Shown here: one piece after another, positions 41,258 to 51,335 of the stretch
How positions within the stretch are numbered: position 1 is the first letter of the stretch
How the letters are laid out: every line of letters begins with the position of its first letter
Assembly (NCBI GenBank): GCA_963717705.1
Contig: CAVQWT010000003.1
Span: 1-64,000 of the forward strand
Direction of reading: 5' to 3'
From: CAVQWT01 sp963717705
Lineage (GTDB): Bacteria; Pseudomonadota; Gammaproteobacteria; Burkholderiales; Casimicrobiaceae
DNA length: 64,000 nucleotides
Notes under the pieces: model-generated
Database searches by the model: none
Told to the model about the DNA's origin: nothing
What the model saw: the letters and a program-made list of their open reading frames with translations, nothing else
Translations under genes and position numbers: made by a program

Positions 41258-42496
41258 CTACGCGGGCGCCGGCGCAGGGGTGTGGACCCGCGCGTGCCGG
41301 CGCCAGCCGGAGGCGAACCAGGCGTAGGTCAGCGCGGTGCAGGCGAGCACCAGCGCGAACGCGAGCCGCAGCCCCGCCGCCGTGTCCAGCCCCAGTCCCG
41401 CGCGCGCCCAGTCGACGACGAGGCCGATGCCCCACTGGGTGACGAAGCTGCCGGTGAACATCATCAGGTTGAGCGCGGTGTTGGCGCGGCCGGCCAGCTC
41501 CTTGCCGAAGCCCTCGTTGAGCACGGTGAACGCGAGCACGTTGACCGACGCGCCCAGCCCGTACAGGCCCCACCACAGCCACGTCCCGGGCAGGCGCAGC
41601 ACGATGGCGGCGAGCGCGAGCGCGCTCAGTGCGAAGCCGGCGCCGAACAGGTGGCGCGCGTGGATGCCCCGCCGCGCGAGCTGCGTCGCGAACATGCCCA
41701 GCAGCAGGTAGCCCGCGAGGATGACGGCGCCCATCACCAGCAGGTGGCGGGCGGCGACCGCGCGGCTCAGCCCCTCGACCTCGATCAGCCACGGCACCGA
41801 CCACAGCCCCTGCACCGCCATGAACGACCCCATGCCGAAGCCGCCGAGCGGCGCGATCCACCAGAACCGCGGATTGGCGAACACCCGCCGCACGCCGTCC
41901 CACTGCGCGCGAAACCCCGGCGCGGTCGCCGGACGCGGCGTGTCCGGGATCGCGAACCAGATCCACACCGCCACCAGCAGCGTCGCGACGGCGAGGACGA
42001 CGAAGATCGTCCGCCAGCTCGCGAAGCGCAGCGCGATCTCCAGCGGCGCCGTCGCGACCAGCGCGCCCAGCCCGCCGGCGGCCATGATCCACCCAGCCAG
42101 CGACGGCTGCCGCTCCGGCGGGTACCAGGCGGCGATCGCCTTCATCGGCGCCATCAGGCACACCGCGACGCCCAGCCCGATGAGCGCGCGCGCGCCGAGC
42201 AGCGCAGCCTCGCCGCCGGCGAGCGCGAACGCCAGCGCGCCGGCGGCGGCGATCAGCAGCAGCACCGGCTCGACGCGACGCGGCCCGTAGCGGTCGAGCA
42301 GCATGCCCGCGGGGATCTGCATCGCCGCGAACGCGAGGAAGTACGCGCTCGTCAGCAGCCCCAGCGCGCCGGGCGACAGCGCGAGCTCGCGCGAGAGCTC
42401 GGGCGAGATCACCGCGTTGACGGTGCGGTAGAGGTACGACAGCAGGTACCCCGACGCGAAGGCGAAGTACAGCGAGGAAAACCGGGGCGGGGTCAC
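41258..42496 (-). CDS. Major facilitator superfamily transporter
   Basis: The 412-residue inner-membrane protein has twelve predicted hydrophobic segments. The MFS loop 2-3 motif appears as GMLLDRYGPRRVEP, and the N-terminus reads FASGYLLSYLYRTVNAVISP. A second-half motif includes GMFATQLARRGI. It starts with GTG 42496. It probably moves a small metabolite with protons; the substrate is not evident. It ends 10 bases before mpl on the same strand and diverges from the SRPBCC gene. Confidence 0.85.
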   Translation of the reverse strand: MTPPRFSSLYFAFASGYLLSYLYRTVNAVISPELSRELALSPGALGLLTSAYFLAFAAMQIPAGMLLDRYGPRRVEPVLLLIAAAGALAFALAGGEAALLGARALIGLGVAVCLMAPMKAIAAWYPPERQPSLAGWIMAAGGLGALVATAPLEIALRFASWRTIFVVLAVATLLVAVWIWFAIPDTPRPATAPGFRAQWDGVRRVFANPRFWWIAPLGGFGMGSFMAVQGLWSVPWLIEVEGLSRAVAARHLLVMGAVILAGYLLLGMFATQLARRGIHARHLFGAGFALSALALAAIVLRLPGTWLWWGLYGLGASVNVLAFTVLNEGFGKELAGRANTALNLMMFTGSFVTQWGIGLVVDWARAGLGLDTAAGLRLAFALVLACTALTYAWFASGWRRHARVHTPAPAPA

Positions 42497-42634
42497 GAAG
42501 GGGCGGGCTCGGAGGGCGCGGGCGATGAGGCGGTGAGGCGTCGAGGCGGCGGGCGGGCGCGCAGGGGACGGTCCGTTTCCCGCCGTCGTCGCGCCGTTTG
42601 TCGCAGCCTCGCATTATCGCCGACAAGGTAAGCT

Positions 42635-43321
42635 GTGGCGAAGGCCTTTCCGCGCGCCGCTGCGCGGACCCGAACGATGCCCGCCGCCCCCACTGCCGAA
42701 CCCCGATGCCGCCGAGCGCCAGGGCAGCCGACCCGCGCTTCGGCGCCGCTCGCCGCGCTGGCGCTGGTCGCGCTGGGGGTGGCGGCAGGCTGCGCCGCCG
42801 CCCTGCTGGCGGCGCCGGCGCGCGCGCAGCCGGCGCAGCCCGCCGTGCGGATCGCCGTCACCCGGGACGGCGCGAACTACTACATCGACGCTTCGCTGCG
42901 CACGGCGGCGCCGCCGCAGGTCGCCTGGGACGTGCTGACCGATTTCGACCGGATGGCGACGTTCGCGCCCAATGTCGAGACGAGCCGCGCCACCGCTCGA
43001 TCAGGCAACCGCGTCAAGCTGGAGCAGCGCGGCGTCGCGCGCTTCGGTCCGCTCGCCTTTCCGTTCGAGTCGCAACGCGAGATCGAGCTGGTTCCGATCG
43101 AGATCATCCGGTCGCGGCAGACGGCCGGCAGCTTGCGGCACCTGGTGTCGCTGACCACGCTCAACGCCGCGGGGACGGGCACCCGGATCGACTACCACGT
43201 CGAGGTGGACCCGGGGGCGCTCTATCCGTCGTTCGTGATGCTGCCCTTCCTCAAGCGCGAGGTCGCAGCGCAGTTCGCGGCGATCGACCGCGAAATGCGG
43301 CGGCGGGCGGGAGTGCAGTAG
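42635..43321 (+). CDS. Secreted or anchored SRPBCC/polyketide-cyclase-like protein
   Basis: The 228-residue protein has an N-terminal hydrophobic segment (LALVALGVAAGCAAALLAA) ending in APARAQ. A START/SRPBCC lipid-binding fold follows with PPQVAWDVLTDFDRMATFAP, RSRQTAGSLRHLV and GTRIDYHVEVDP. Its role is probably binding a hydrophobic ligand in the periplasm. GTG 42635 has AAGG upstream; ATG 42677 is an alternative that shortens the Arg-rich leader. Confidence 0.72.
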   Translation: MAKAFPRAAARTRTMPAAPTAEPRCRRAPGQPTRASAPLAALALVALGVAAGCAAALLAAPARAQPAQPAVRIAVTRDGANYYIDASLRTAAPPQVAWDVLTDFDRMATFAPNVETSRATARSGNRVKLEQRGVARFGPLAFPFESQREIELVPIEIIRSRQTAGSLRHLVSLTTLNAAGTGTRIDYHVEVDPGALYPSFVMLPFLKREVAAQFAAIDREMRRRAGVQ

Positions 43322-43390
43322 CGCCACCGCACCGGGCCCCGGCCGGCGCTGCGGCGTGATTCGCGGCGCCGGCGGACCACCGCGGCCCGT

Positions 43391-45085
43391 TCAGGCGGTC
43401 GGCAGCGCGACGCGGACGACCACGCCGCGCCCGTCGTCGCGATTGCGCACGTCGATGCGCCCGCGGTGGAATTCGGCCACCAGTCGCGCGATGTAGAGCC
43501 CCAGGCCGAGGTGCGGGGTGGACGGCGCGAGGTCGGCGTCGGCGGCAACCGCGGCGGTCGGCGACGCGGCGTCGGCACCGCCCGCTGCCGGCTGGACGCT
43601 CCCGCCAGCGGGTCCGGCCATTCCGCGGGTGCGCGACTCGGGCCGCACCGACACCATCGAGTCGAGCAGCCGCCCTTCCATCGCCGCCGGCAGCGCCGGC
43701 CCCTCGTTGGCCACCACGAGGATCGCCTCGTCGCCCTCGCGCGCGAGCCGCAGCTCGATCGCGCCGCCGGTCGAGAACTCGACCGCGTTGGCGACCAGCT
43801 TGTCGAGCATCTGCGCGACCAGGTCCGGCGCGCCGTCGATGGCGAGCGGCTCTGGCGGCAGCGCGAGCTCGAACGTCGCTCGCGGATACGCCTGCCGGTA
43901 GCCGTCGACGCAGCCGGCGACGACGCCGGCGAGGTCGAAGCGCTCGCGCTCGACGTCGGACAGCGACTGCTCGAGCCGCGCGGCCTCGCTCATCCGCGCG
44001 AGGATCGCCGCCAGCCGCGCGATGCCGCCCTGCGCGCGCCCGATGTAGACGCGGGCGGCGGCCGGCAGCGGCTGCGCGTCGAGGTTGTCGAGCGAACTCC
44101 TCACCACCGCGACCGGCGTGCGCAGCTCGTGCGACAGCCGCGCCGCCATCTGCTCCTGGTACCCCGCGTACTCCGACAACCGCTCGAGCACGGCGGAAAA
44201 GCTGCGCGACAGGTCGCCGACCTCGTCGCCGGCGTCCGATCGCGCCAGCCGGCCGACGACGCGGCCCTGCGGGTCGATCGCCCGCTCGGCGTCGTCGCGC
44301 AGCCGGCGGATGCGCGTGGCGAGGCGCGAGGCGAACCACGTCAACGCCAGCGTGCCGACGAGCAGCACGGCGAGCACGATGTCGAACAGGCGCTCGAACG
44401 CGCGATTGCGCTCGGCGACCACGCGGTTGGTCGTCTCCTCGACGACGACGGCGCCGCGCACCTGGTCGCCGACCCAGACCGGGTGCGCCGCCGACACGAT
44501 CACCGCGCGGCCGTCGGAGGTCGGCCGTCGCAGCGTGGTCAGGATGCCGGTCAGCGCGCCCTCGACGTCCTTGCCCTGCGCCGGGCCGCGCGCCGCGGCG
44601 TCGTCGGCGAAATCCTCCGACGGCTGCGTCAGCACCATCGCGTACAGCCGGCCCAGCGTCGCCCGCGACACGCGCCGCCACCACGACGCCGGCGGCTCCT
44701 CCGGCAGCGGCTGCTTGAGCGAGCCCGACCGCGCCAGCACGACCCCTTCGCGGTCGATCACCCAGACGCGGGCCGTGGTCCGCGACAGCCCCTGCACGAT
44801 GCGCGCGATCTCCGGCGACGCCGACGGCGGCAGGCCGTCGCGCGGCTCCTCGTCGGCGCGCTCCTGCGCGAACGACGCGATCGGGTCGGCGGGGCCCGCG
44901 AACAGCCGCGGCCGGTCGTTCAGGGCGATCGACACCGCCTGCGCCGTCGACGCGAGAGCGCGCTCCTGCGCGTCGCGCAGGAACCGCTCGAGCTCGCGCA
45001 CGTACTCGTAGCCCAGCCACGGCAGCGCGAGGAACACCGTCAGCACCAGCAGGAGCTGCGCGCGGATGCCGAGCGCGACGCGCAT
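43391..45085 (-). CDS. Sensor histidine kinase of a dedicated sortase system
   Basis: The 564-residue membrane kinase has an N-terminal hydrophobic segment, a periplasmic sensing region, a second membrane segment (IVLAVLLVGTLALTWFASRL), HAMP-like RIRRLRDDAERAI, the phospho-acceptor His in MAARLSHELRTPVAVVRS, and ATPase boxes DKLVANAVEFS and GLGLYIARLV. An Ala/Pro-rich insert sits between the N and G boxes. Placement next to a response regulator, a VIT/VWA target and a class-GN sortase matches the proteobacterial dedicated sortase two-component pair. It starts 2 bases after the regulator stop. Confidence 0.87.
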   Translation of the reverse strand: MRVALGIRAQLLLVLTVFLALPWLGYEYVRELERFLRDAQERALASTAQAVSIALNDRPRLFAGPADPIASFAQERADEEPRDGLPPSASPEIARIVQGLSRTTARVWVIDREGVVLARSGSLKQPLPEEPPASWWRRVSRATLGRLYAMVLTQPSEDFADDAAARGPAQGKDVEGALTGILTTLRRPTSDGRAVIVSAAHPVWVGDQVRGAVVVEETTNRVVAERNRAFERLFDIVLAVLLVGTLALTWFASRLATRIRRLRDDAERAIDPQGRVVGRLARSDAGDEVGDLSRSFSAVLERLSEYAGYQEQMAARLSHELRTPVAVVRSSLDNLDAQPLPAAARVYIGRAQGGIARLAAILARMSEAARLEQSLSDVERERFDLAGVVAGCVDGYRQAYPRATFELALPPEPLAIDGAPDLVAQMLDKLVANAVEFSTGGAIELRLAREGDEAILVVANEGPALPAAMEGRLLDSMVSVRPESRTRGMAGPAGGSVQPAAGGADAASPTAAVAADADLAPSTPHLGLGLYIARLVAEFHRGRIDVRNRDDGRGVVVRVALPTA

Positions 45086-45087
45086 GG

Positions 45088-45789
45088 TCAGGTCCCGCCG
45101 TCGGCGCGCCAGCGGTAGCCCATGCCGTAGACGGTGTCGATGCGGTCGAACCCGGGGTCGACCGCCAGGAACTTGCGGCGGATGCGCTTGACGTGCGTCG
45201 TGATCGTGCTGTCGTCGACGACGATGCTGGCGTCGCGCATCAGCGACTCGCGGTCCTTGACGTGGCCGGGAAATCGCGCGAGCGCGTGCACCATCCAGAA
45301 TTCGGTCAGCGTGAGGTCGACGCGACGGTCGCGCCAGCGCGCGGTGAGCCGCTTCACGTCGAGCGCAAGCTCGCCGCGGACGAGCGCGTCGTCGGTGGCG
45401 GGGGGCGCCGCCAGCAGGTCGCTGCGCCGGAACAGCGCGGCGATGCGCGCGACGAGGTGCGGCAGGCTGACGTCCTTGGTCAGATAGTCGTCGGCGCCGA
45501 GCCGCAGCCCCGCGACGATGTCGTAGTCGCTGTCCCGCGCCGACAGGAACAGGATCGGCAGCGTCGCCGACATCGCGCGCAGCTCGCGCGCGAGCTCGAA
45601 GCCGCCGTCGACGTCGTCGGCGAGGCCGATGTCGACCAGGGCCAGGTCCGGCAGCCGGGTGCGGAACGCCGCCAGCGCGCCGGCGCGCGTCGCGTGCGTC
45701 GCCACCTCGTAGCCGTGGCGGGTCAGCGCCTCGGCGAGGTTGGCGGCGAGCGCGGGCTCGTCCTCGACCAGCGCGATCCGGCGGCTCAT
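45088..45789 (-). CDS. OmpR-type response regulator of a dedicated sortase system
   Basis: The 233-residue regulator has the receiver acidic pocket (LVEDEPALAANL), phospho-Asp in ALVDIGLADD, the Lys in DYLTKDVSLP, and a C-terminal winged helix with LTLTEFWMVHALARFPGHVK and HVKRIRRKFLAVDPGFDRID. The Ser/Thr-rich STITTHVKRIRRKF is usual for this sortase-linked subgroup. ATG 45789 diverges from the target gene over a 285-base gap that probably contains its operators; I found no clear repeat there. Confidence 0.88.
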   Translation of the reverse strand: MSRRIALVEDEPALAANLAEALTRHGYEVATHATRAGALAAFRTRLPDLALVDIGLADDVDGGFELARELRAMSATLPILFLSARDSDYDIVAGLRLGADDYLTKDVSLPHLVARIAALFRRSDLLAAPPATDDALVRGELALDVKRLTARWRDRRVDLTLTEFWMVHALARFPGHVKDRESLMRDASIVVDDSTITTHVKRIRRKFLAVDPGFDRIDTVYGMGYRWRADGGT

Positions 45790-46074
45790 CGGAGCGGTGT
45801 GACAGACGGCGACATGACGGCGCCGACTATACCGCAGCGCGGCGCGCGCGCCCGGCCCGCGGGCCACGCTGTCAGCGGTTTGCCACGATCTGTCGCCACC
45901 CTGCCCCTTTCGCTTCCGCGCGCTGCCGCGATCGCGGCGCGCAATGCGTCCCATGGGCGGCGTTTCGCCGGCGGCCGCCGCCCCCGGGACTCCAAGCCCC
46001 TCGTCTCGCCGCCGGCATCCGACACGGCCGGCGCCCCGGGTGCGGCGCCGGCCGGCTTCACCAGGGGAACGGGC

Positions 46075-49000
46075 ATGGGCGGCGCGCGGCAGGCTACGGT
46101 GCGGATCAGTGCGGAGGGATGGTGGCGCGAGTTCGTCAAGCTCGCGCTGGAAGGACTCGGCGTGGGCCTGCTCGTGAGCTTCGTGCTCGCGCTGGCGGTG
46201 TTCATCGCGGCCACCCACGCCGAAGCCGCGACGACGCCGGCGGTCGCGGCGAGTCCCGGCGGGCAGCTCTCGTTCGACGACGGCGCCAACGGGCGCGTCG
46301 AGGCGCCCCGCGTCGCCACCGACGTGCACATGGACGTCGGCGGCCTGGTGGCGCGCGTGATCGTCGTCCAGCGCTTCGTCAATCCGTCGACGCAGTGGCG
46401 CGAGGGCATCTACAGCTTCCCGCTGCCCGAGAACGCCGCCGTCGACCGGATGCGCATCGAGACCGCGGGCCGCGTGATCGAGGGCGTCGTGCGCGAGCGC
46501 GGCGAGGCGAAGCGCGCCTACGAGCAGGCGAAGGCGGAAGGAAAGAAGGCGGCGCTGGTCGACCAGGAGCGGCCGAATCTCTTCACCACGCGCGTCGCGC
46601 ACGTCGGCCCCGGCGAGGAAGTTGCCGTCACCGTCGAGTACCAGCAGACGCTGCGCTACGACGACGGCGTGTTCCGGCTGCGCTTTCCGCTGGCGGTGAC
46701 GCCCCGCTACGTGCCGGGCGCGCCGCTGGCGGCGGTCGACGCCGGGGGTTCGATGCTGCTGCCGGTGGCCGGCGACCACACACCCCGCGCGCCGCCGGGC
46801 CCGACTCCGCGGGCACCGGAACCCGACCTGCCGTCGCTCGCGCTGCCGACCGGCTCGGTGCCGGACGCCGACCGCATCACGCCGCCCGTCGCGGCCCCGG
46901 GGACCCGCCTCGACGCGACGCTCACCGTCGACCTGCACGCCGGCTTTGCGCTGGCGCAGCTGGAAAGCCGGTACCACCGCGCGCACATCGAGTCGCTGCC
47001 GGGTCATGTCTACCGGGTCGAGCTCGCCGACGAGGCGCCGGCCGCCCGCGACTTCGAGCTGGTCTGGACCCCTGACGTCGGCGCGGCGCCGGGCGCGGCG
47101 GTGTTCGCCGAGACGCGCGACGGCGTCACCCACGCGCTGCTGATGCTGGTGCCCCCCGCCGTCGCCAGCGCCGACCGCGCCCCGCGCGCGCCGCGCGAGA
47201 TCACCTACGTCGTCGACACCTCGGGCTCGATGGAAGGCGTGTCGATCGCGCAGGCGCGGGAGGCGCTGGGCTGGGCGCTCGACCGGTTGGCGCCGGGCGA
47301 CCGGTTCAACGTGATCGAGTTCAACTCGGCGACCCGCTCGCTGTTCGGGGCGCCGATGCCGGTCGACCCGGCGACGGTCGCGCAGGCGAAGCGCTTCGTC
47401 GCCGGGCTGCGCGCGCGCGGCGGCACCGAGATGCTGCCCGCGCTGACCGCCGCGCTCGCCGGCGAGGCCGGTACCGGCGGGCTGCGGCAGGTCGTGTTCC
47501 TGACCGACGGCGCGGTCGGCAACGAGGACGCGCTATTCGCGCTGATCCGCGCGCGGCTGGGCGACCGCCGGCTGTACACGATCGGCATCGGCCCGGCGCC
47601 CAATGCGTGGTTCATGCAGAAGGCGGCGCAGGAAGGCCGCGGCACCTACACCTACATCGGCGACGTGCGCGAGACCGCGGCGAAGATGACGGCGCTGTTC
47701 CGCAAGCTCGAAAGCCCGGTCCTCACCGACCTCGCCGTCGAATGGCCGGCGGCTGGCGGAAGCCTGGCCGGCGCGGCTGCCCGACCTGTTCGCGGGCGAG
47801 CCGCTGTCGATGACGGTGGCGCTGCCGGCGGCCGCGCGCTCGGGCGAAGTCGTCGTCCGCGGGCGTCTCGACGGCGCGCCGTGGAGCGCGCGGCTGCCGC
47901 TCGCCGGCGCGGTGCCGCAGGCGGGCGTCGGCGCGCTCTGGGGCCGTGCGAAGATCGATTCGCTGATGGACGCGATGCGCCACGGCGCCCCCGAAGACGC
48001 GACGCGCGCCGAGGTCGTCCGCGTCGCGCTCGCGCACCGGCTGGTCAGCCGCTACACGAGCCTCGTCGCCGTCGACGTGACGCCGTCGGCTCCTCCCGGC
48101 AGCACGGCCGTGGCGAGCCGCGTCGCGCTGCCGCTGCCGGAGGGGCTTTCGCACGAAGCCATCCTGGGCGTGCCGCAGACCGCGACGCCGATGCCGGCGC
48201 TGCTCGCGGGCGGCGCGGCGGCGCTGATCGCTTCGCTCGCGCTGCTGTGGCCGCTGCGGCGCGGCGGACGCGGCGCGACCGTCGGCGGCGGCAGCGGACA
48301 CGCGGTGGCCATCGCGGCGCTCGCGCTGGGCGGCGCGCTGGTCGCCACGCCGACGCACGCCGGCCCGGTCGGTGCGCTGCTGCTCCCCGGCCACTACGAC
48401 GACGACGTCGGCTCGCTGGGCGCCGACGTCCCCGCGCTGCCCGGCGACCAGTGGTGGCAGCTCGATCGCGGTCCGGCGGCGTGGACTCTCGCACGCGTGC
48501 CGGTGCCGGAGGGCGGGCGTCCCGCGTTCCTGCAGCAACTGGCCGTCGCGACGCTGGAGCGGCCCCCCGCGGCGGCCGGCGCCTGGGGCGAGCGCTACTG
48601 GCTGCGCGTGCCGGGCGCGGCCTTCGTCCCGGGACCGGTGATCGAGGTGCCGCTGAAGCGGCGCGCGCTGACGCCGATGCTCGACCACCGGTACGAGCTG
48701 TCGCTGGCCGGCGCGCCGTTCGCGCTGACCGTGCGCAACGGCGAGCGCAGCGCCAAGGGCGTCAGCGACGGCGCGCTGTACGCGATCGAGGCCGGCGGCG
48801 TGCAGTGGGATTACCTGCTGCCCGGATACGGCTGGGACAGCACCATCGAGTTCGCCGGCGACCTGGACGGCGACGGGCGCCCGGACTTCCTCGTGACCGT
48901 TCGGGGCAGCAACAGCGCGACCTCGTACCTGCTGCTGTCGGGGATGGCGCAGCCCGGCCGCAACGAGCCGGTCGCGGCGCTGACCCAGATCGGGTGCTGA
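46075..49000 (+). pseudogene. VIT/VWA-domain sortase target protein, frameshifted
   Basis: From ATG 46075 the protein has a signal/membrane segment (LGVGLLVSFVLALAVFIAAT), a VIT domain (QRFVNPSTQWREGIYSFPLP) and a VWA domain with MIDAS YVVDTSGSMEG, GGTEML and FLTDGAVG. Near 47755-47761 the frame moves one base; EAWPARLPDLFAGEPLSMTV then continues the same protein. A sorting-signal-like VPQTATP (about 48170) precedes a hydrophobic segment and Arg residues. Instead of ending there, the frame runs about 240 residues further, with a second signal-like segment and an FG-GAP-like DLDGDGRPDF. Sortase anchors such proteins to the envelope. Confidence 0.78.
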
Positions 49001-49116
49001 CCGTGCTGCGCCGCCTCGCCGGCTCCACCGCGACCGGGCGGGGAGGACCTTTCGACCCGGACCACGGAGCGGACCGCAACTGGATGCACGCGGCCGCGCC
49101 GGGGATCGCATGCCGC

Positions 49117-49782
49117 ATGGCCCGGGTCGAGTCTTCCCCGGCCGGCCGCGGCGCTCGCGCCGTCACGGCCACGAGCCGCGGCCGCCACCTGTCGCCGGAG
49201 CGCAGCCGGCGGACGAAGCTCGTCGCGGCCGCGCTGCTGCTCGCCATCGCCGGCGTCGCGCTGCTCGCTCAGGGCGGGTGGCTCTGGGCCAAGGCCGAAG
49301 CCGGCCAGTGGCTGCTCGAGCGCGCCTGGACGCGGGCGCAGCAGGGCGAGACGAGCGTCGCGCCGTGGCCCTGGGCGGACACGCAGCCGGTCGCGCGCCT
49401 GGCGGCGCCCGCGCAGGGCGTCGACCTGATCGTCCTCGCCGGGGCCAGCGCCCGGACGCTGGCGTGGGGACCGGGGCATCTCGCGGGCTCGGCGGCGCCC
49501 GGGGGCGCCGGCCACGTGGTGCTGACCGCGCATCGCGACACGCACTTCCGGTTCCTGCGCACGCTGGCCGCCGGCGACACCCTGGTGGTCGAGGCGGCCG
49601 GCGGGGCGCGAAGGCACTACCGGGTGCGCTCGCTCGCCACGCGCCACGTCGACGAACTCGCTCTGCCGCGCGACACCGCCGCACCGACGCTGACGCTGAT
49701 CACGTGCTGGCCGTTCGACGCGCTGGTGCCCGGCGGGCCGTGGCGCTACGTGGTGACGGCGGTCGCCGCCGACGCGGCCTGA
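49117..49782 (+). CDS. Class GN sortase
   Basis: The 221-residue membrane-anchored transpeptidase has one N-terminal hydrophobic helix (LVAAALLLAIAGVALLAQGG), the catalytic His in HVVLTAHRDTHFRFL, the catalytic Cys in LTLITCWPFDALVPGGPWRY, and the Arg in PWRYVV. The TCWPFDAL/PGGPWRY wording is the marker of the Gram-negative class GN sortase group. It cleaves and attaches the adjacent VPQTATP-type target. ATG 49117 is annotated; ATG 49084 is in frame upstream. The Arg/Ser-rich N-terminus is long. Confidence 0.87.
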   Translation: MARVESSPAGRGARAVTATSRGRHLSPERSRRTKLVAAALLLAIAGVALLAQGGWLWAKAEAGQWLLERAWTRAQQGETSVAPWPWADTQPVARLAAPAQGVDLIVLAGASARTLAWGPGHLAGSAAPGGAGHVVLTAHRDTHFRFLRTLAAGDTLVVEAAGGARRHYRVRSLATRHVDELALPRDTAAPTLTLITCWPFDALVPGGPWRYVVTAVAADAA

Positions 49783-49809
49783 TGCGGCCGCGAAGCGCGA
49801 GCGTTCGCG

Positions 49810-50031
49810 TCAGTTGCCGCCGGTGCGCGGCGCCCGTTGCGGCAGGACGACCGCCTCGGGATTGACCGTCGTGGTCCGGGCGGCAGCGTCCCCGCGCGCC
49901 GGCAGGTTGCTGCCGGTGCGGTAGACCTTTTCGGAGGCCGGCTCGGCCACGGGCGCATCGGTCGAGGCGCAGCCGGAATTTCCGATCAGGAAGAGGGCGG
50001 CGAGGCCCGTGGCGGCAAGCAGTCGAGACAT
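49810..50031 (-). CDS. Small predicted lipoprotein
   Basis: The 73-residue protein has a hydrophobic signal (LLAATGLAALFLIGNSGC) with a lipobox-like Cys at residue 21, followed by a short polar tail. I do not recognise a family. It is convergent with the sortase gene. Confidence 0.6.
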   Translation of the reverse strand: MSRLLAATGLAALFLIGNSGCASTDAPVAEPASEKVYRTGSNLPARGDAAARTTTVNPEAVVLPQRAPRTGGN

Positions 50032-50221
50032 CGGGACCTCTGGAATGGGACGGCGCGGATGCGGGCACCGGACGACGACGCCCGCACCCGCGGGCCACGA
50101 ACCTGGTGACCAACAGCCGTGGACCGCGAATTTGTCGACCCGCGGCCGCGCGTGAAAGGCCGAATTCTAGCGCGGGTCCGCAGCGCCGTCCGCCCCTGCG
50201 ACGGCGCGACGGGCGCCGACG

Positions 50222-51058
50222 CTACGCCGGGCCCGGACCCGCGACGAACTCGAGCGCGATCGGCCGCAGCCCCAGCTCGCCGTAGTCGGCGGTCCAGGTC
50301 GCGCCGGGCGCGACCGGCCAGGCGTCGGTGACGGTGCCGGTGGTGACGATCTCGCCGGCGGCGACCGGCGGCGCGGCCGGCTGGTCGGCGACGAGACGCG
50401 CGAGGTGGGCGAGCGCCCGGGCCGGGCTGTCGAGCACGTTGGCCCCGACGCCCCGGTCGACGACGGTGCCGTCGCGCATGAGCGTCAGTGCGAACGTCGA
50501 CAGCCGCGCCGCCAGCACGTCGCGGTTCGCCGCGGTGACCGGCAGCGGCTCGCCGACGACGAGCGCACCGTGCAGCCCGCATGCCGCGGTGCAGTCGGCG
50601 GCGGTGAATTTCCAGTCGGCGAAGAGGCTCTGCACGATCTCGAAGCCGGCAGCGACCCATTCCACCGCGTCGAGCATCGCCAGCGGGTCGTCGGTAAGGG
50701 GAAGCGGCGACTTGAGGCGGAACACCACCTCCGGCTCGATCCGCGGCTGGACGAAGCGGTCGAGCGCGAGCGTCGCCCGGCCCGCCGTCGCCATCGTCAC
50801 CGTATGCGCCCACATCGACGCCCACATCGGGCGATAGACGCCGTAGCGGGGCCAGATCGTGCGATTGGTGAAGCCGATCTTGCGCCCGACGCGCCGCCAG
50901 CCCTCGGCCTCGCGGCGCCGCTCGATCTCGCGCAGGACGGCGTACGCCGCGTCGACGTCGAACGAGGGGTCGCTGGCGGTGATCGGCGCGACGGTGGTGG
51001 CACGATCGAGCCCGGCGATCAGGCGATCGGCGATTGCCGCGACCGCCGCCGGCGTCAC
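50222..51058 (-). CDS. 2-keto-4-pentenoate hydratase / fumarylacetoacetase-fold protein
   Basis: The 278-residue protein matches the MhpD/HpaH hydratase group: GRKIGFTNRTIWPRYGVYRP, the metal-binding ExE region in QPRIEPEVVFRLKSPLP, EWVAAGFEIVQSLFADWKFT, and the ending GEIVTTGTVTDAWPVAPG. Members add water to 2-oxopent-4-enoates made by meta-cleavage of catechols, or act as decarboxylases. No other meta-cleavage gene is near, so the substrate is open. The gene precedes nothing obviously cotranscribed. Confidence 0.82.
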   Translation of the reverse strand: MTPAAVAAIADRLIAGLDRATTVAPITASDPSFDVDAAYAVLREIERRREAEGWRRVGRKIGFTNRTIWPRYGVYRPMWASMWAHTVTMATAGRATLALDRFVQPRIEPEVVFRLKSPLPLTDDPLAMLDAVEWVAAGFEIVQSLFADWKFTAADCTAACGLHGALVVGEPLPVTAANRDVLAARLSTFALTLMRDGTVVDRGVGANVLDSPARALAHLARLVADQPAAPPVAAGEIVTTGTVTDAWPVAPGATWTADYGELGLRPIALEFVAGPGPA

Positions 51059-51068
51059 GGCGTCGCCT

Positions 51069-51266
51069 TCATCGCATCATCCCCAGCGTGCGCAGCACCG
51101 ACGTCACCGCGACCCACAGCGCGGTGGCGATGACCATGCCGCAGATCGCCGCGACGATCGCCGCGACGACGCCCGTCAGGCCCAGCGCCGTCACCAGCGC
51201 CCACCCGGCAAAGCCGCCGACGCCGCCGCAGAACGCGATGGCCACGATGGTGATGAAGAGTTGCAT
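51069..51266 (-). CDS. Small two-helix membrane protein
   Basis: The 65-residue product starts at ATG 51266 (MQLFITIVAIAFCGGVGGFA) and consists of two hydrophobic helices with Gly/Ala packing and a short basic end. I recognise no family. It lies 10 bases upstream of the hydratase gene, so the two may be cotranscribed. Confidence 0.5.
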   Translation of the reverse strand: MQLFITIVAIAFCGGVGGFAGWALVTALGLTGVVAAIVAAICGMVIATALWVAVTSVLRTLGMMR

Positions 51267-51335
51267 CGGAAGGTTCCCGCGACACGGCGCCGGTGCGGAC
51301 GGCCGTTGCCGCCGATGATACCGTGCCGCGCGCAA

